A DNA stretch of 64,000 bases, from the NCBI GenBank assembly GCA_028819845.1, contig JAPPKS010000031.1, positions 62,001 to 126,000 on the forward strand. Direction: 5' to 3'. Shown one piece after another: positions 26,263 to 34,221 of the stretch; position 1 is the first letter of the stretch; the number at the start of each line of letters is the position of its first letter. The stretch is from Candidatus Poribacteria bacterium. Lineage in GTDB: Bacteria > Poribacteria > WGA-4E > PCPOR2b. A program made the position numbers and the translations under genes. Under the pieces are notes generated by a model. That model ran no database searches. It had not been told where the DNA came from and saw only the letters and a list, made by a program, of their open reading frames with translations.

Positions 26263-27438
26263 ATGAACATTTTTTCACAGCGTTTGCATCGGTTGCCGCC
26301 GTACATGTTTGGCAAACTCAAACAATTGACCCATGAAAGGCGGCAGCAGGGGGTTGACATCATTGATTTAGGGATGGGCAACCCGAACCAGCCAACACCG
26401 CAGCACATCGTAGACAAACTTTGCGAGGCAGCGCAGGAACCGCGTCACCATCGTTACTCCTCTTCACGCGGGATATTTAATTTGCGGCGTGAGATTTCTT
26501 GGCATTATGACCGGCGGTTTGGAGTCCAAATTGACCCGGATCAAGAGGCAATTGCGGTGATTGGTACCAAAGAGGGATTTGCCCATCTTGCCTTAGCATT
26601 GATAGATGAAGGCGACCTTGCACTAGTTCCCAATCCGACCTTTCCCATCCACATTTATAGCATTGTCCTAGCCGGCGGCAGCGTTGTTAGCCTTCCGCTG
26701 CGTGAAGAAAACCAGTTCGTGCCCAGCCTTGATGAGATTGCTAGAGACATCTGGCCGAGACCAAAGGTATTAATCTTGAGTTTTCCTCATAATCCAACAG
26801 GAGCGGTCGTAGACCTCGCCTTTTTTGAGGAAATCGTTGACTTTGCCAAGAGGCAAGACATTATCGTAATACACGATCTCGCGTATGCCGACATCGTCTT
26901 TGACGGCTATGAAGCCCCGAGTTTTCTTCAAGCCAAAGGGGCGAAGGACGTTGGCGTTGAATTTGTATCCTTGTCGAAATCTTACAATATGGCGGGGTGG
27001 CGCTGTGGATTTGCGGTCGGCAATCAGGAGATTATTGGCGCATTGGCGAGGATTAAAGGGTATTATGATTACGGAATTTTCGCGCCTATTCAAGTCGCGG
27101 GAATCATGGCATTGCGAACGCCTATGGATTTTTTGGCAGAGAATGCCGAAACGTACCGAGCGCGGCGTGATGTTCTGGTAGAAGGGTTAAATCGAATTGG
27201 CTGGAGAATGCAAAAACCGAAAGCGACCATGTTCGTCTGGGCGCCGATTCCTGAACGGTTTCGCCACCTCAGTTCCATGGACTTTGCAATGAAACTCCTT
27301 GATGAGGCTGAAGTATGTGTGTCGCCGGGTGCGGGATTCGGGCAGAACGGGGAAGGATATGTCAGAATTGCGCTGGTTGAAAATGAAGATCGCATCCGTC
27401 AAGCGGTTCGACAGATTCGCCGCAGTCTATTCAAATGA
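26263..27438 (+). CDS. alaC: Alanine transaminase-type aminotransferase (AlaC-like)
   Basis: This PLP fold-type I aminotransferase closely follows the E. coli AlaC pattern. It has RLPPYMFGKL at residues 10-19, DLGMGNPNQPTPQHIVDKL, HRYSSSRGI, LVPNPTFPIHIY, LSFPHNPTG, VIHDLAYADIVFDGY and the PLP-lysine site SLSKSYNMAGWR. It ends with VCVSPGAGFG and the substrate Arg region YVRIAL. At 391 residues the length is normal. It would interconvert pyruvate and alanine with glutamate; a diaminopimelate-type activity is a less likely alternative. Confidence 0.9.
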   Translation: MNIFSQRLHRLPPYMFGKLKQLTHERRQQGVDIIDLGMGNPNQPTPQHIVDKLCEAAQEPRHHRYSSSRGIFNLRREISWHYDRRFGVQIDPDQEAIAVIGTKEGFAHLALALIDEGDLALVPNPTFPIHIYSIVLAGGSVVSLPLREENQFVPSLDEIARDIWPRPKVLILSFPHNPTGAVVDLAFFEEIVDFAKRQDIIVIHDLAYADIVFDGYEAPSFLQAKGAKDVGVEFVSLSKSYNMAGWRCGFAVGNQEIIGALARIKGYYDYGIFAPIQVAGIMALRTPMDFLAENAETYRARRDVLVEGLNRIGWRMQKPKATMFVWAPIPERFRHLSSMDFAMKLLDEAEVCVSPGAGFGQNGEGYVRIALVENEDRIRQAVRQIRRSLFK

Positions 27439-27564
27439 CGCCGTAATTGCAAGTCGGTGTTGATAGAGGCATAGCAACAGTAGTATATCGTAGCGATTTG
27501 TCAAGCAAGGTCGTGCGAAGCGTTGGGACATGAGATTAAGTAACCATCGGGATGTTAACCCACC

Positions 27565-28647
27565 TCAAAAAAGCCCTGAGATTGAAATCCTCTGCGAATC
27601 GCCAAGGTCATGGGCGTTGAAGGCATAATCCGCAAATAATTTCGCTTCCCCCAAAGGAATTTGAAGTCCGGCTCCCGCGGCGAGTTTATCCCCTTCGGCA
27701 CCAATACGCAGCGCAACTACGTTGAACATCCAGTATTCCACACCGTAACGGAATATCAAATTGCCCCTGGAATCCTCATCATCCTCGAGGTTCCGGCGGT
27801 TTGTTTCCAAATCTGCACCGAATGTCGCCGTGCCGATGAAAGGGAGCGCGATTTGGTATGAGGTGCCAATCCGCAGTCGCGGATCGCGTGTGAAACTTGG
27901 GCGAGTCAATGTGTCCCAACGAATCTGAGTGCCGGTGGCGTCCACTATTGTTACGCCGAGCCGAAGACCACGATACGGACCAAACAATAACCCGAGATCT
28001 ACCCCGAAACCGTTTCCCGTGTTTTCAAATATCGACTGTCTTAGTAGCTTTAGATTCGCGCCAAGTGCCATGCGTTGACCGACTTGGCGTGCGTAGGAAA
28101 TTAACACGGCGTTGTCCGTATTGCTGAACGTGCCCGCAATGATTGGGAGGTCGATGTATATTTCACCCGCTTCTTTAATTTTGTTATTGTTCCTGTCGTC
28201 AAAATCTCCCAAAATTCCATTGCCATTTTTGTCGACAAATGTGGTAAGTGGGATGTCGTCAACGCCGAGTCGAATCCAAGAAATCCCAATTGTCCCGATG
28301 TTTTCAATCTGCTGAACGTAATTTACAAAGTTATACTGCACCAATCCTTTGCTGAGGAATCTTCCGCCGTCAATACCAAACGATTCAGAATACATTGCGG
28401 AAAATGCGTGTTTTTCGATTTGGGCGAGTCCTGCGGGATTCCAGTATGTTGCGTTCGCATCATCGGCGATTGAAACGAACATACCGCCCATCCCCAATGC
28501 ACGGGCGCCAACGCCATGACTGAGAAACTCCGCCGCATGACTTCCTTCCTCCGCCGCATCTACACTTTTTGATGCTATCAGATTCCCGAACAATAGTGTG
28601 AACAACAAGTAAACTAGGTGCTTTTGATACCAAGGTAAGATGCGCAT
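27565..28647 (-). CDS. PorV/PorQ-family outer membrane protein
   Basis: The 360-residue protein has a signal peptide (LVYLLFTLLFGNLIASKSVDA). The PorV/UPF0164 signature GVGARALGMGGMFVSIADDANATYWNPAGLA-type run starts near residue 46, seen as GARALGMGG and WNPAGLA. FadL-like barrel strands follow to a C-terminal Phe (SISGLF). PorV homologues deliver proteins for type IX-like secretion, which fits the secreted proteins with NYPNPFNP tails elsewhere in the window. An Asp/Asn-rich calcium-like insertion (DKNGNGILGDFDDRNNN) lies near residue 140. A direct link to those proteins is inferred. Confidence 0.88.
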   Translation of the reverse strand: MRILPWYQKHLVYLLFTLLFGNLIASKSVDAAEEGSHAAEFLSHGVGARALGMGGMFVSIADDANATYWNPAGLAQIEKHAFSAMYSESFGIDGGRFLSKGLVQYNFVNYVQQIENIGTIGISWIRLGVDDIPLTTFVDKNGNGILGDFDDRNNNKIKEAGEIYIDLPIIAGTFSNTDNAVLISYARQVGQRMALGANLKLLRQSIFENTGNGFGVDLGLLFGPYRGLRLGVTIVDATGTQIRWDTLTRPSFTRDPRLRIGTSYQIALPFIGTATFGADLETNRRNLEDDEDSRGNLIFRYGVEYWMFNVVALRIGAEGDKLAAGAGLQIPLGEAKLFADYAFNAHDLGDSQRISISGLF

Positions 28648-28701
28648 GGTTTTTTTTGTGCCCTGTCAAAGTAATCGGCGTATCAGGTGTGTTTCAATCC
28701 T

Positions 28702-28713
28702 CAACTATAGTTG
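28702..28713. repeat. Perfect 12-base palindrome
   Basis: CAACTATAGTTG lies between the PorV-like gene (starting at 28647) and the end of the GHMP kinase gene. Its position 55 bases upstream of the PorV-like start would suit an operator, but no promoter elements are clear. Confidence 0.35.
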
Positions 28714-28790
28714 CCGAAGATGAGTTGAATCTTCATATATTAAAATAAGCCGCGATGCCATTTTTGCTTTTAGTCCCAAGCTCGCCGCAT

Positions 28791-30275
28791 TCAACTGAGT
28801 TTCAGAACAATATGTCCAAACTCAAATGCGCCGGGTGAAGAGCCGTTGAACACTTTAGCTTCGAGTCCCCAAGCAATTTTGTAAGCGGCAAGAATCTGGA
28901 CAAGCGAATTAGAAACGTCACCGTACGAAAGTACCGCAACGGTCCCACCTCCCCCGCCGGCAGTAATTCTAGCGCCGTATAATCCACCTGATATCCCGAT
29001 TTTTCGAACCGATTGCACAATCTGTTCAACTTCAGGGGATCCCAGTCCCACTCGCGACCGGTAACTCCAGTTCGAATCGTACATGAGTTTTCCGGCTTGC
29101 TTCAAACACGCTTGAGTTGTTGTGGGAAATTCATTTGATTTTTTCAGATGGGCGATAAATTTCTTTACACGTGCGTGTTCATAAATCGGATGTTCGACGC
29201 GGCTTCTAATTCGATAACTCTTTTTCGCATCTACACGCGTCATATTGTCAACAGTTTCGCCGTACCGGTTGAGGAATTCTTTGCCTTTCATCTCTGTCGG
29301 GAGGATTTTCCAACCCTTCTTCCGAAAATTCTCCACAGACAGTCTGCATAAATAGTTTTCTCGCAGCTCCTTCAGTTTCAACTTCTTTTGAAGAATTGTC
29401 AATCCCATAAACGCCGCGGTTCGTGCATCAATATACGCCAAACTTGACGTACTCCGCTTTGACCTGCTGTGAATGCCAATCAATTTTACGTTTGGAGGAA
29501 GCGGTACAGATTCGAGAACCTGGTCGGGCTGGCAGACAATAGAAAGAACCTTGTCTTTTCGCCCTGATGCAGCCGAGATTCCAACGGCAATGCTGCGCGG
29601 CGTTCCAACAATCTGGTTTTCTACAATCTGTCCAAGACGCGCAATTTCGTGGGCATTGAGATTTAGTCCATACAAATGGTTAATCGCGCACAGCACAGCA
29701 ACTTTAATGGCAGCAGACGATCCCATCCCAGCGCCGACTGGAATGTTGCTTCGGACAACCACGGTAGCACCGTGGGGAAAAGCGTCGACTTTCTTCTCTT
29801 TAAGAAGCACAAAAAAGCTGCTGAGAACATATCCTGCCCACGGTGCATCGGGATTGCGCGCAAAGAGTTGGTGTGCCTCAATATAGGATTTGAGCGTTCC
29901 ATTTGTGTAAAAGTCGTCAAGAGAGATTTGAAAGCTACGATAATGATTGGATCCTTCAGTGACATACGTCAGTGACTTCAGTAACCTATCTTTTCTCGCC
30001 TGACAACCCGCTACCACAGCAGGTTCAATCGTCGCTTGAAAAACGTTAGCTCCGCAATAGTCAGCGATGCCCCCCATCACATCGAGTCGCCCCGGTGCTC
30101 TAGCGATATGAATTGTCCCCGACTTTTCAAAACCAAATTCACCATAAATCTGGTGGTCCTCGTGGCGAAGCATTGATTCAAATTCAAGCACATCATTGGG
30201 TTTGTTTCTTGGACCAAAAGTCTGCTCGATTTCGATCGGCTTCCTAATCTCTTTCGGATCCGGGTAGACATCCAT
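28791..30275 (-). CDS. GHMP kinase related to L-arabinokinase/galactokinase
   Basis: The 494-residue kinase has the sugar-binding motif ARAPGRLDVMGGIADYCG near residue 60, which is closer to the L-arabinokinase form than to galactokinase. It also has the ATP motif PVGAGMGSSAAIKVA and the C-terminal GARITAGGGGGTVAVL. It probably phosphorylates a sugar at C1. The start is uncertain: ATG 30275 (MDVYPDPKEI) was chosen over a TTG at 30296, but neither has a strong ribosome site. A hairpin at 30315-30337 lies about 40 bases upstream. Separated by about 115 bases from the efflux adaptor, it may share a transcript with it. Confidence 0.87.
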   Translation of the reverse strand: MDVYPDPKEIRKPIEIEQTFGPRNKPNDVLEFESMLRHEDHQIYGEFGFEKSGTIHIARAPGRLDVMGGIADYCGANVFQATIEPAVVAGCQARKDRLLKSLTYVTEGSNHYRSFQISLDDFYTNGTLKSYIEAHQLFARNPDAPWAGYVLSSFFVLLKEKKVDAFPHGATVVVRSNIPVGAGMGSSAAIKVAVLCAINHLYGLNLNAHEIARLGQIVENQIVGTPRSIAVGISAASGRKDKVLSIVCQPDQVLESVPLPPNVKLIGIHSRSKRSTSSLAYIDARTAAFMGLTILQKKLKLKELRENYLCRLSVENFRKKGWKILPTEMKGKEFLNRYGETVDNMTRVDAKKSYRIRSRVEHPIYEHARVKKFIAHLKKSNEFPTTTQACLKQAGKLMYDSNWSYRSRVGLGSPEVEQIVQSVRKIGISGGLYGARITAGGGGGTVAVLSYGDVSNSLVQILAAYKIAWGLEAKVFNGSSPGAFEFGHIVLKLS

Positions 30276-30314
30276 AAGATATAAGTAACATTTCAACCAC
30301 TGTAGTATCGGAAA

Positions 30315-30337
30315 TTTCGATTGGATTAAAATCGAAA
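30315..30337 (-). repeat. Hairpin element upstream of the GHMP kinase gene
   Basis: Perfect 8-base arms TTTCGATT and AATCGAAA enclose a 7-base loop (GGATTAA). The core CGATTGGATTAAAATCG matches the hairpin at 33661-33679 (CAATTGGATTAGAATTG). The differences keep base-pairing, and both lie about 40 bases before a minus-strand start codon. Confidence 0.5.
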
Positions 30338-30390
30338 AGTAGATCTTTGAAAAATTCCATTGCAGCGTTCAAAACTCGGCGTGACTCACG

Positions 30391-31995
30391 CTATGGATTT
30401 ACCACTTTGACAGTTTCTCCATCTTTGAGAGAATGCTGGCCAGCAATAACGACTTGTTCTGCTTCGGAGAGTCCGGTAGCGATTTCAATAATGGGACCTT
30501 GGGATAAACCAAATTCAACCTGCCTGCGTTCACTGAATCCGTCATCAACGATAAAGACGCTGCGGGCGTTCTTCGCGCTATCCTCAATAACAGCGGATCT
30601 GGGGATTAGGATTGCGTTTTCATGCACGGCAACGGTTATAGTGACCTTTGCGAACATACCCGGCTTAAGCTCCATCGTCGAGTTATCAATCGTAAACTCA
30701 ATTCGCGCTGAACGACTGCTCGGTTCCAGTGTTGGGCTAATGAATGAAACATTCCCAATCACCGGGTTGGAAAGGGCCTCGACCTGAACCCAGCCTTGGC
30801 CGTTAGGGTCCAGCTTGTTCAAGTCCGATTCAATTACGCTAATCACCGCCTTCACGGTATCAATATCAACAATATCAAAAATTGGCGCGTTCAGTGTAGC
30901 CATTCCGCCGAGATTGAGGTAGCGGTTCGACACCGTTCCTGAGATTGGCGCTGAAATTGTCGCATCATCAAGACGCACGTTGGCAAGATCAAGCGTAGCC
31001 TTTGCCTGTATCATTGCGGTTTCTACGGCGATAATCTCAGCTTCCCAACTTTTTGCGGTTTCTAGTGCTTCTGCGCTCGCAAGTGCGGCTTTCGCCGCTT
31101 CCACTTGCGATTCCGCTAGCGCTTTATCTTTCTCCCATGATTTCGTTTCCGCTTGCGCGCGTGCAACCTTGAGCAAGGCTTCCGCTCCCTCGACTTGAGC
31201 TTCCATGGAACGGATGTCCTCCTCGCGCGCACCATTTTCGATAAGCCGCATCTGTTCAACGGCGACATCATACTGCGCATTTGCAACATCTAGTTGTGTT
31301 TGTGAACTCTCAAAGGACTGTGCACTGATTGCGCCCGTTTCAAAGAGTCTTTTCATGCGATTAAAATTACTTTTGGCGTTTGCGAGGTTTGCGTCAGCTT
31401 GATTGACCGATGCTTGCGCTTGATTTCGATCTTCATCACGTGCCCCGCGCTTAATCTTCTCAAGATTTGCTTGTAGAGATGCTAAACCGGCTTCCGCTTG
31501 TTCAGTTTGCGACATGGTGCGCATTTGAGCGAGATCTAAAACCTGTTGAAGAGAAGTTTCTGCGCCCGCGAGCTGAGCCCGTGCTTGAGCAACTTGCGAA
31601 TCAACCCTAACTTTGGCAAGTTTTTTCACTTGGTCATACGCGGTTTCGGCCGCCTGGTAAGCGGCCTCCGCTTGGCGAAATTGGAGCTTGAGTGTTTCAT
31701 GTTCAATGATAGCTAAGGTATCTCCTTTCCTCACTCGGCTGCCTTCGTCGACACGCATCACAACAACTTTGCCAGCGACTTCTGGAAAGACCGTCACGTT
31801 CGAATTAGCTTCTATCGTTCCTGATAACTTCAACTCCTGTCGTATCTCCCCACGCCTTGCTCTTATGACCTCAACCGGTTTAGCGGACGAAGCGGCTACT
31901 TCGCTAGGTTGTGCACGCTTATTGATGACGAATCTTAGCGTAATTGCCACAAAGAAAACCAAAATAATGGACGCGATGATCAAAACTCTTCTCAA
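30391..31995 (-). CDS. Efflux periplasmic adaptor protein (HlyD/RND membrane-fusion family)
   Basis: The 534-residue protein has an N-terminal membrane anchor (VLIIASIILVFFVAITL) and a first lipoyl half (GTIEANSNVTVFPEVAGKVV). A very long Ala/Glu/Gln-rich coiled coil (about residues 90-330) follows, then the second lipoyl half (ATISAPISGTVSNRYLNLGG) and beta-barrel/MP domains. It would bridge an inner-membrane pump and the TolC protein encoded 233 bases upstream. The hairpin is roughly twice the usual length for RND adaptors. The TTG start at 31995 has GGAG 9 bases upstream. No pump gene is adjacent. Confidence 0.9.
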   Translation of the reverse strand: MRRVLIIASIILVFFVAITLRFVINKRAQPSEVAASSAKPVEVIRARRGEIRQELKLSGTIEANSNVTVFPEVAGKVVVMRVDEGSRVRKGDTLAIIEHETLKLQFRQAEAAYQAAETAYDQVKKLAKVRVDSQVAQARAQLAGAETSLQQVLDLAQMRTMSQTEQAEAGLASLQANLEKIKRGARDEDRNQAQASVNQADANLANAKSNFNRMKRLFETGAISAQSFESSQTQLDVANAQYDVAVEQMRLIENGAREEDIRSMEAQVEGAEALLKVARAQAETKSWEKDKALAESQVEAAKAALASAEALETAKSWEAEIIAVETAMIQAKATLDLANVRLDDATISAPISGTVSNRYLNLGGMATLNAPIFDIVDIDTVKAVISVIESDLNKLDPNGQGWVQVEALSNPVIGNVSFISPTLEPSSRSARIEFTIDNSTMELKPGMFAKVTITVAVHENAILIPRSAVIEDSAKNARSVFIVDDGFSERRQVEFGLSQGPIIEIATGLSEAEQVVIAGQHSLKDGETVKVVNP

Positions 31996-32228
31996 CTTGG
32001 TATCTCCGTCAAAGTAATGGGTTAACTGTCACACAAAATTGCGTTCAATGTCTGTTAGTCCCGTGATTTTTCAAAAAAAACACAACTCGGATGCCTAAAA
32101 CCTGAGCATCGCAGATGGAAATTGGATTTGTAATGGAGCAATCCCGTCAAAAGCGGATTTTCGCGAATTTCTACAAACACACATGCGAAATTCACATCAA
32201 CATTGGACTTCTGAGTTGCAACTAACAC

Positions 32229-33617
32229 CTAACCATCCAATTTTTGCCCGGTAGCCTTTTCCAATTTTTTTAGCCCCACCACATAATCATACATTGATTG
32301 GAGGCGATTGACCTCGGCCTGAGTCAGGGCAAGCTGAGCATCGGTGAATTCAACGCTCGTGATTATGCCGTTTTCGTAGCGTAAGTTAGCAATTCGCAAA
32401 CTTTCCCGCGCCTGCTCAACTGTGTTCTTCTGCACTTCAATTAACGCTTTTGCTTCAACTAAGTTCAGGTAGGCCGATCTAACCTCAAACTCAATGGCGT
32501 CAATCAGTTGGTGCTTGCCAAGCCGCGTCTGCCTCAATGCTGCCTCGGATTCCTGAACCGCGGCTTTGGTTGCAAAGCCATCAAAGATAGGCAAGTTTAG
32601 CGAGAAACCCAAATTCCAGATGCGGTTCATCTCCCTCAATCTCTCATTATCATCCACCTGATAGTTGGCAAAAAAGGAGATATCGGGTCGGCTGCCTGTT
32701 TTTGCAACTGCAACACGTTTCTGATTTGCCTGTTCAGTGAATCCAAATTGGTGAATCTCGGGTCGGTTTGTTTTCGCCGCTAGTATTAGTGTTTCAAGGT
32801 CGAGTTCTACCTCTGGTGCATTGAAATCACCTTTTACGTTTACATTATCAGTGAGATTGATGTTCAGGATGTTTTTATATGCATTCTTCGCGGTTCTTGC
32901 TGTGTTTTGCGTACGTATTAACTGAGACTTTGCGTTAGCCAGCTGCACCTCTGCGCGCAGGACGTCAAATTTTGTTGCAGCCCCTGAATCGAACAGATTT
33001 CGCGCAATTTGAAGCTGTTTCTCCACTAAATCGACAGTCTGTTGAGATACCTTTACAAATTCTACGGCAAGGAGAACGCCGTAAAAGGCTTCAGAAACGT
33101 CCAGTGCAAGTTGATTGTGTGCAGCTTCTAGCTCTTTTCTCACGCCGAACAAATTGAACTTTGCACTCTGGTAGTTGTAATAGTATCGACCCCAGGCGAA
33201 AACCGGTTGTCTTAAGGCAGCTTCGCCGCGAAAATTTTGGTGGGCTCCAAACTCCAACTCAAATACATCTGATGCATCGTCGTTTTCTTCAACACTCGGC
33301 GATGGCAGGAAATTTTCCGCACCCGGAGGACCAAAACCACCGGTTTGAATTACAGATTTAGCAAGATTTGGGGTATATGTGTAACTACTAGTAATTGCGA
33401 CGTTTGGCAACATGCCTGCGCGAGCGGTCCGCACTATCGCCTCGGCGGCTTTTACACGTTCCTGAACGGATTGGCTTGAGAGGTTCGACTGTTTTGCGAG
33501 TTCAATACTCTCTTCTAAAGTCAAAATTTTCTCCGCTTCGACTTGCGAGATGGAGCTGTACATAATCAGCAGAGCAATTCCTAAGTTAACACTCAGCCGG
33601 CGTTTTGAAAAATACAT
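32229..33617 (-). CDS. TolC-family outer membrane efflux protein
   Basis: The 462-residue protein has a signal peptide (LSVNLGIALLIMYSSISQVEA) and two repeats of the outer-membrane-factor fold. The first begins LTLEESIELAKQSN; later segments are FDSGAATKFDVLRAEVQLANA and RYENGIITSVEFTDAQLALTQAEV, the classic paired helices of TolC. The ATG at 33617 has GGAG 8 bases upstream. It is the first gene of the adaptor-TolC pair. Two inverted repeats just upstream (33638-33654 and 33661-33679) may be regulatory. Confidence 0.92.
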   Translation of the reverse strand: MYFSKRRLSVNLGIALLIMYSSISQVEAEKILTLEESIELAKQSNLSSQSVQERVKAAEAIVRTARAGMLPNVAITSSYTYTPNLAKSVIQTGGFGPPGAENFLPSPSVEENDDASDVFELEFGAHQNFRGEAALRQPVFAWGRYYYNYQSAKFNLFGVRKELEAAHNQLALDVSEAFYGVLLAVEFVKVSQQTVDLVEKQLQIARNLFDSGAATKFDVLRAEVQLANAKSQLIRTQNTARTAKNAYKNILNINLTDNVNVKGDFNAPEVELDLETLILAAKTNRPEIHQFGFTEQANQKRVAVAKTGSRPDISFFANYQVDDNERLREMNRIWNLGFSLNLPIFDGFATKAAVQESEAALRQTRLGKHQLIDAIEFEVRSAYLNLVEAKALIEVQKNTVEQARESLRIANLRYENGIITSVEFTDAQLALTQAEVNRLQSMYDYVVGLKKLEKATGQKLDG

Positions 33618-33660
33618 TCAAATTCTCCGATAAATATGTACCGCATCACGGTACGCGGCT

Positions 33661-33679
33661 TCAATTGGATTAGAATTGA
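33661..33679 (-). repeat. Hairpin element upstream of the TolC-family gene
   Basis: TCAATT, a 7-base loop GGATTAG and AATTGA form a perfect inverted repeat, 44 bases upstream of the ATG at 33617. It matches the hairpin at 30315-30337 with a compensatory A-T/G-C change in the stem. Confidence 0.5.
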
Positions 33680-33828
33680 GTAACAGAACTATGCCCACGG
33701 CTTGCTCTGAAGATTTAATCTCTTTGTTAGATTACGGGTTAAAATTGCTGGGGACACCGTTGAAAATGATCACATTCCTTTCGTGAATCAAACAATACGG
33801 AAATTACTTGTAAACTGCCGTTAGATAG

Positions 33829-34005
33829 CGTCCAATTGAAGCGTTTGGTTACCAAAACGATGCCGCGGTGATAAACCTTGGGGTCGGTTTTAGTTCAGAG
33901 GAGGCTATCGAGCTGGAGTTTGTAATAGGCGGTTTTATGACGATGCTCATCGGTCGGACAGAACATAATCCGCCGCCGGTAGGCGCTTTTACAGATATCA
34001 GATAA
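33829..34005 (+). pseudogene. Possible gene remnant (58 sense codons)
   Basis: Between a TAG at 33826 and a TAA at 34003 lies an open stretch whose translation looks protein-like, for example AFGYQNDAAVINLGVGFSSE and EFVIGGFMTMLIG. There is no good ribosome site. It may be the 3' end of a lost gene. The family is not recognised, and chance openness cannot be excluded. Confidence 0.25.
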
Positions 34006-34221
34006 TTTTGCGAATTACTTTACGCGCATTGCACAGTCAATCCGTCCGAAGGAATGCACGCTGTCGCGGGTGAGCGAAATTTGCTTTTTCGATAGGGCAA
34101 TTTTTTAAGCAGGACAACTGCTCATTTATCTTCCTTCCAATTTCGTTTGCATTGTAGACGCGGCGGACGAATGCTGGCTCATTAAGGCGTTCCCGCGGTT
34201 GAGATTCAGATAAATTTGGAA

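Larger units (their letters stand above)
33618..34221. other. 604-base intergenic region with inverted repeats and a coding remnant
   Basis: Next to the TolC gene are two inverted repeats: GTACCG/CGGTAC (33638-33654) and the TCAATT/AATTGA hairpin (33661-33679). A coding-like fragment lies at 33829-34005. The rest (34009-34221) has a minus-strand open frame overlapping the Ycf48-like gene end, but without protein-like features that I trust. Confidence 0.5.
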
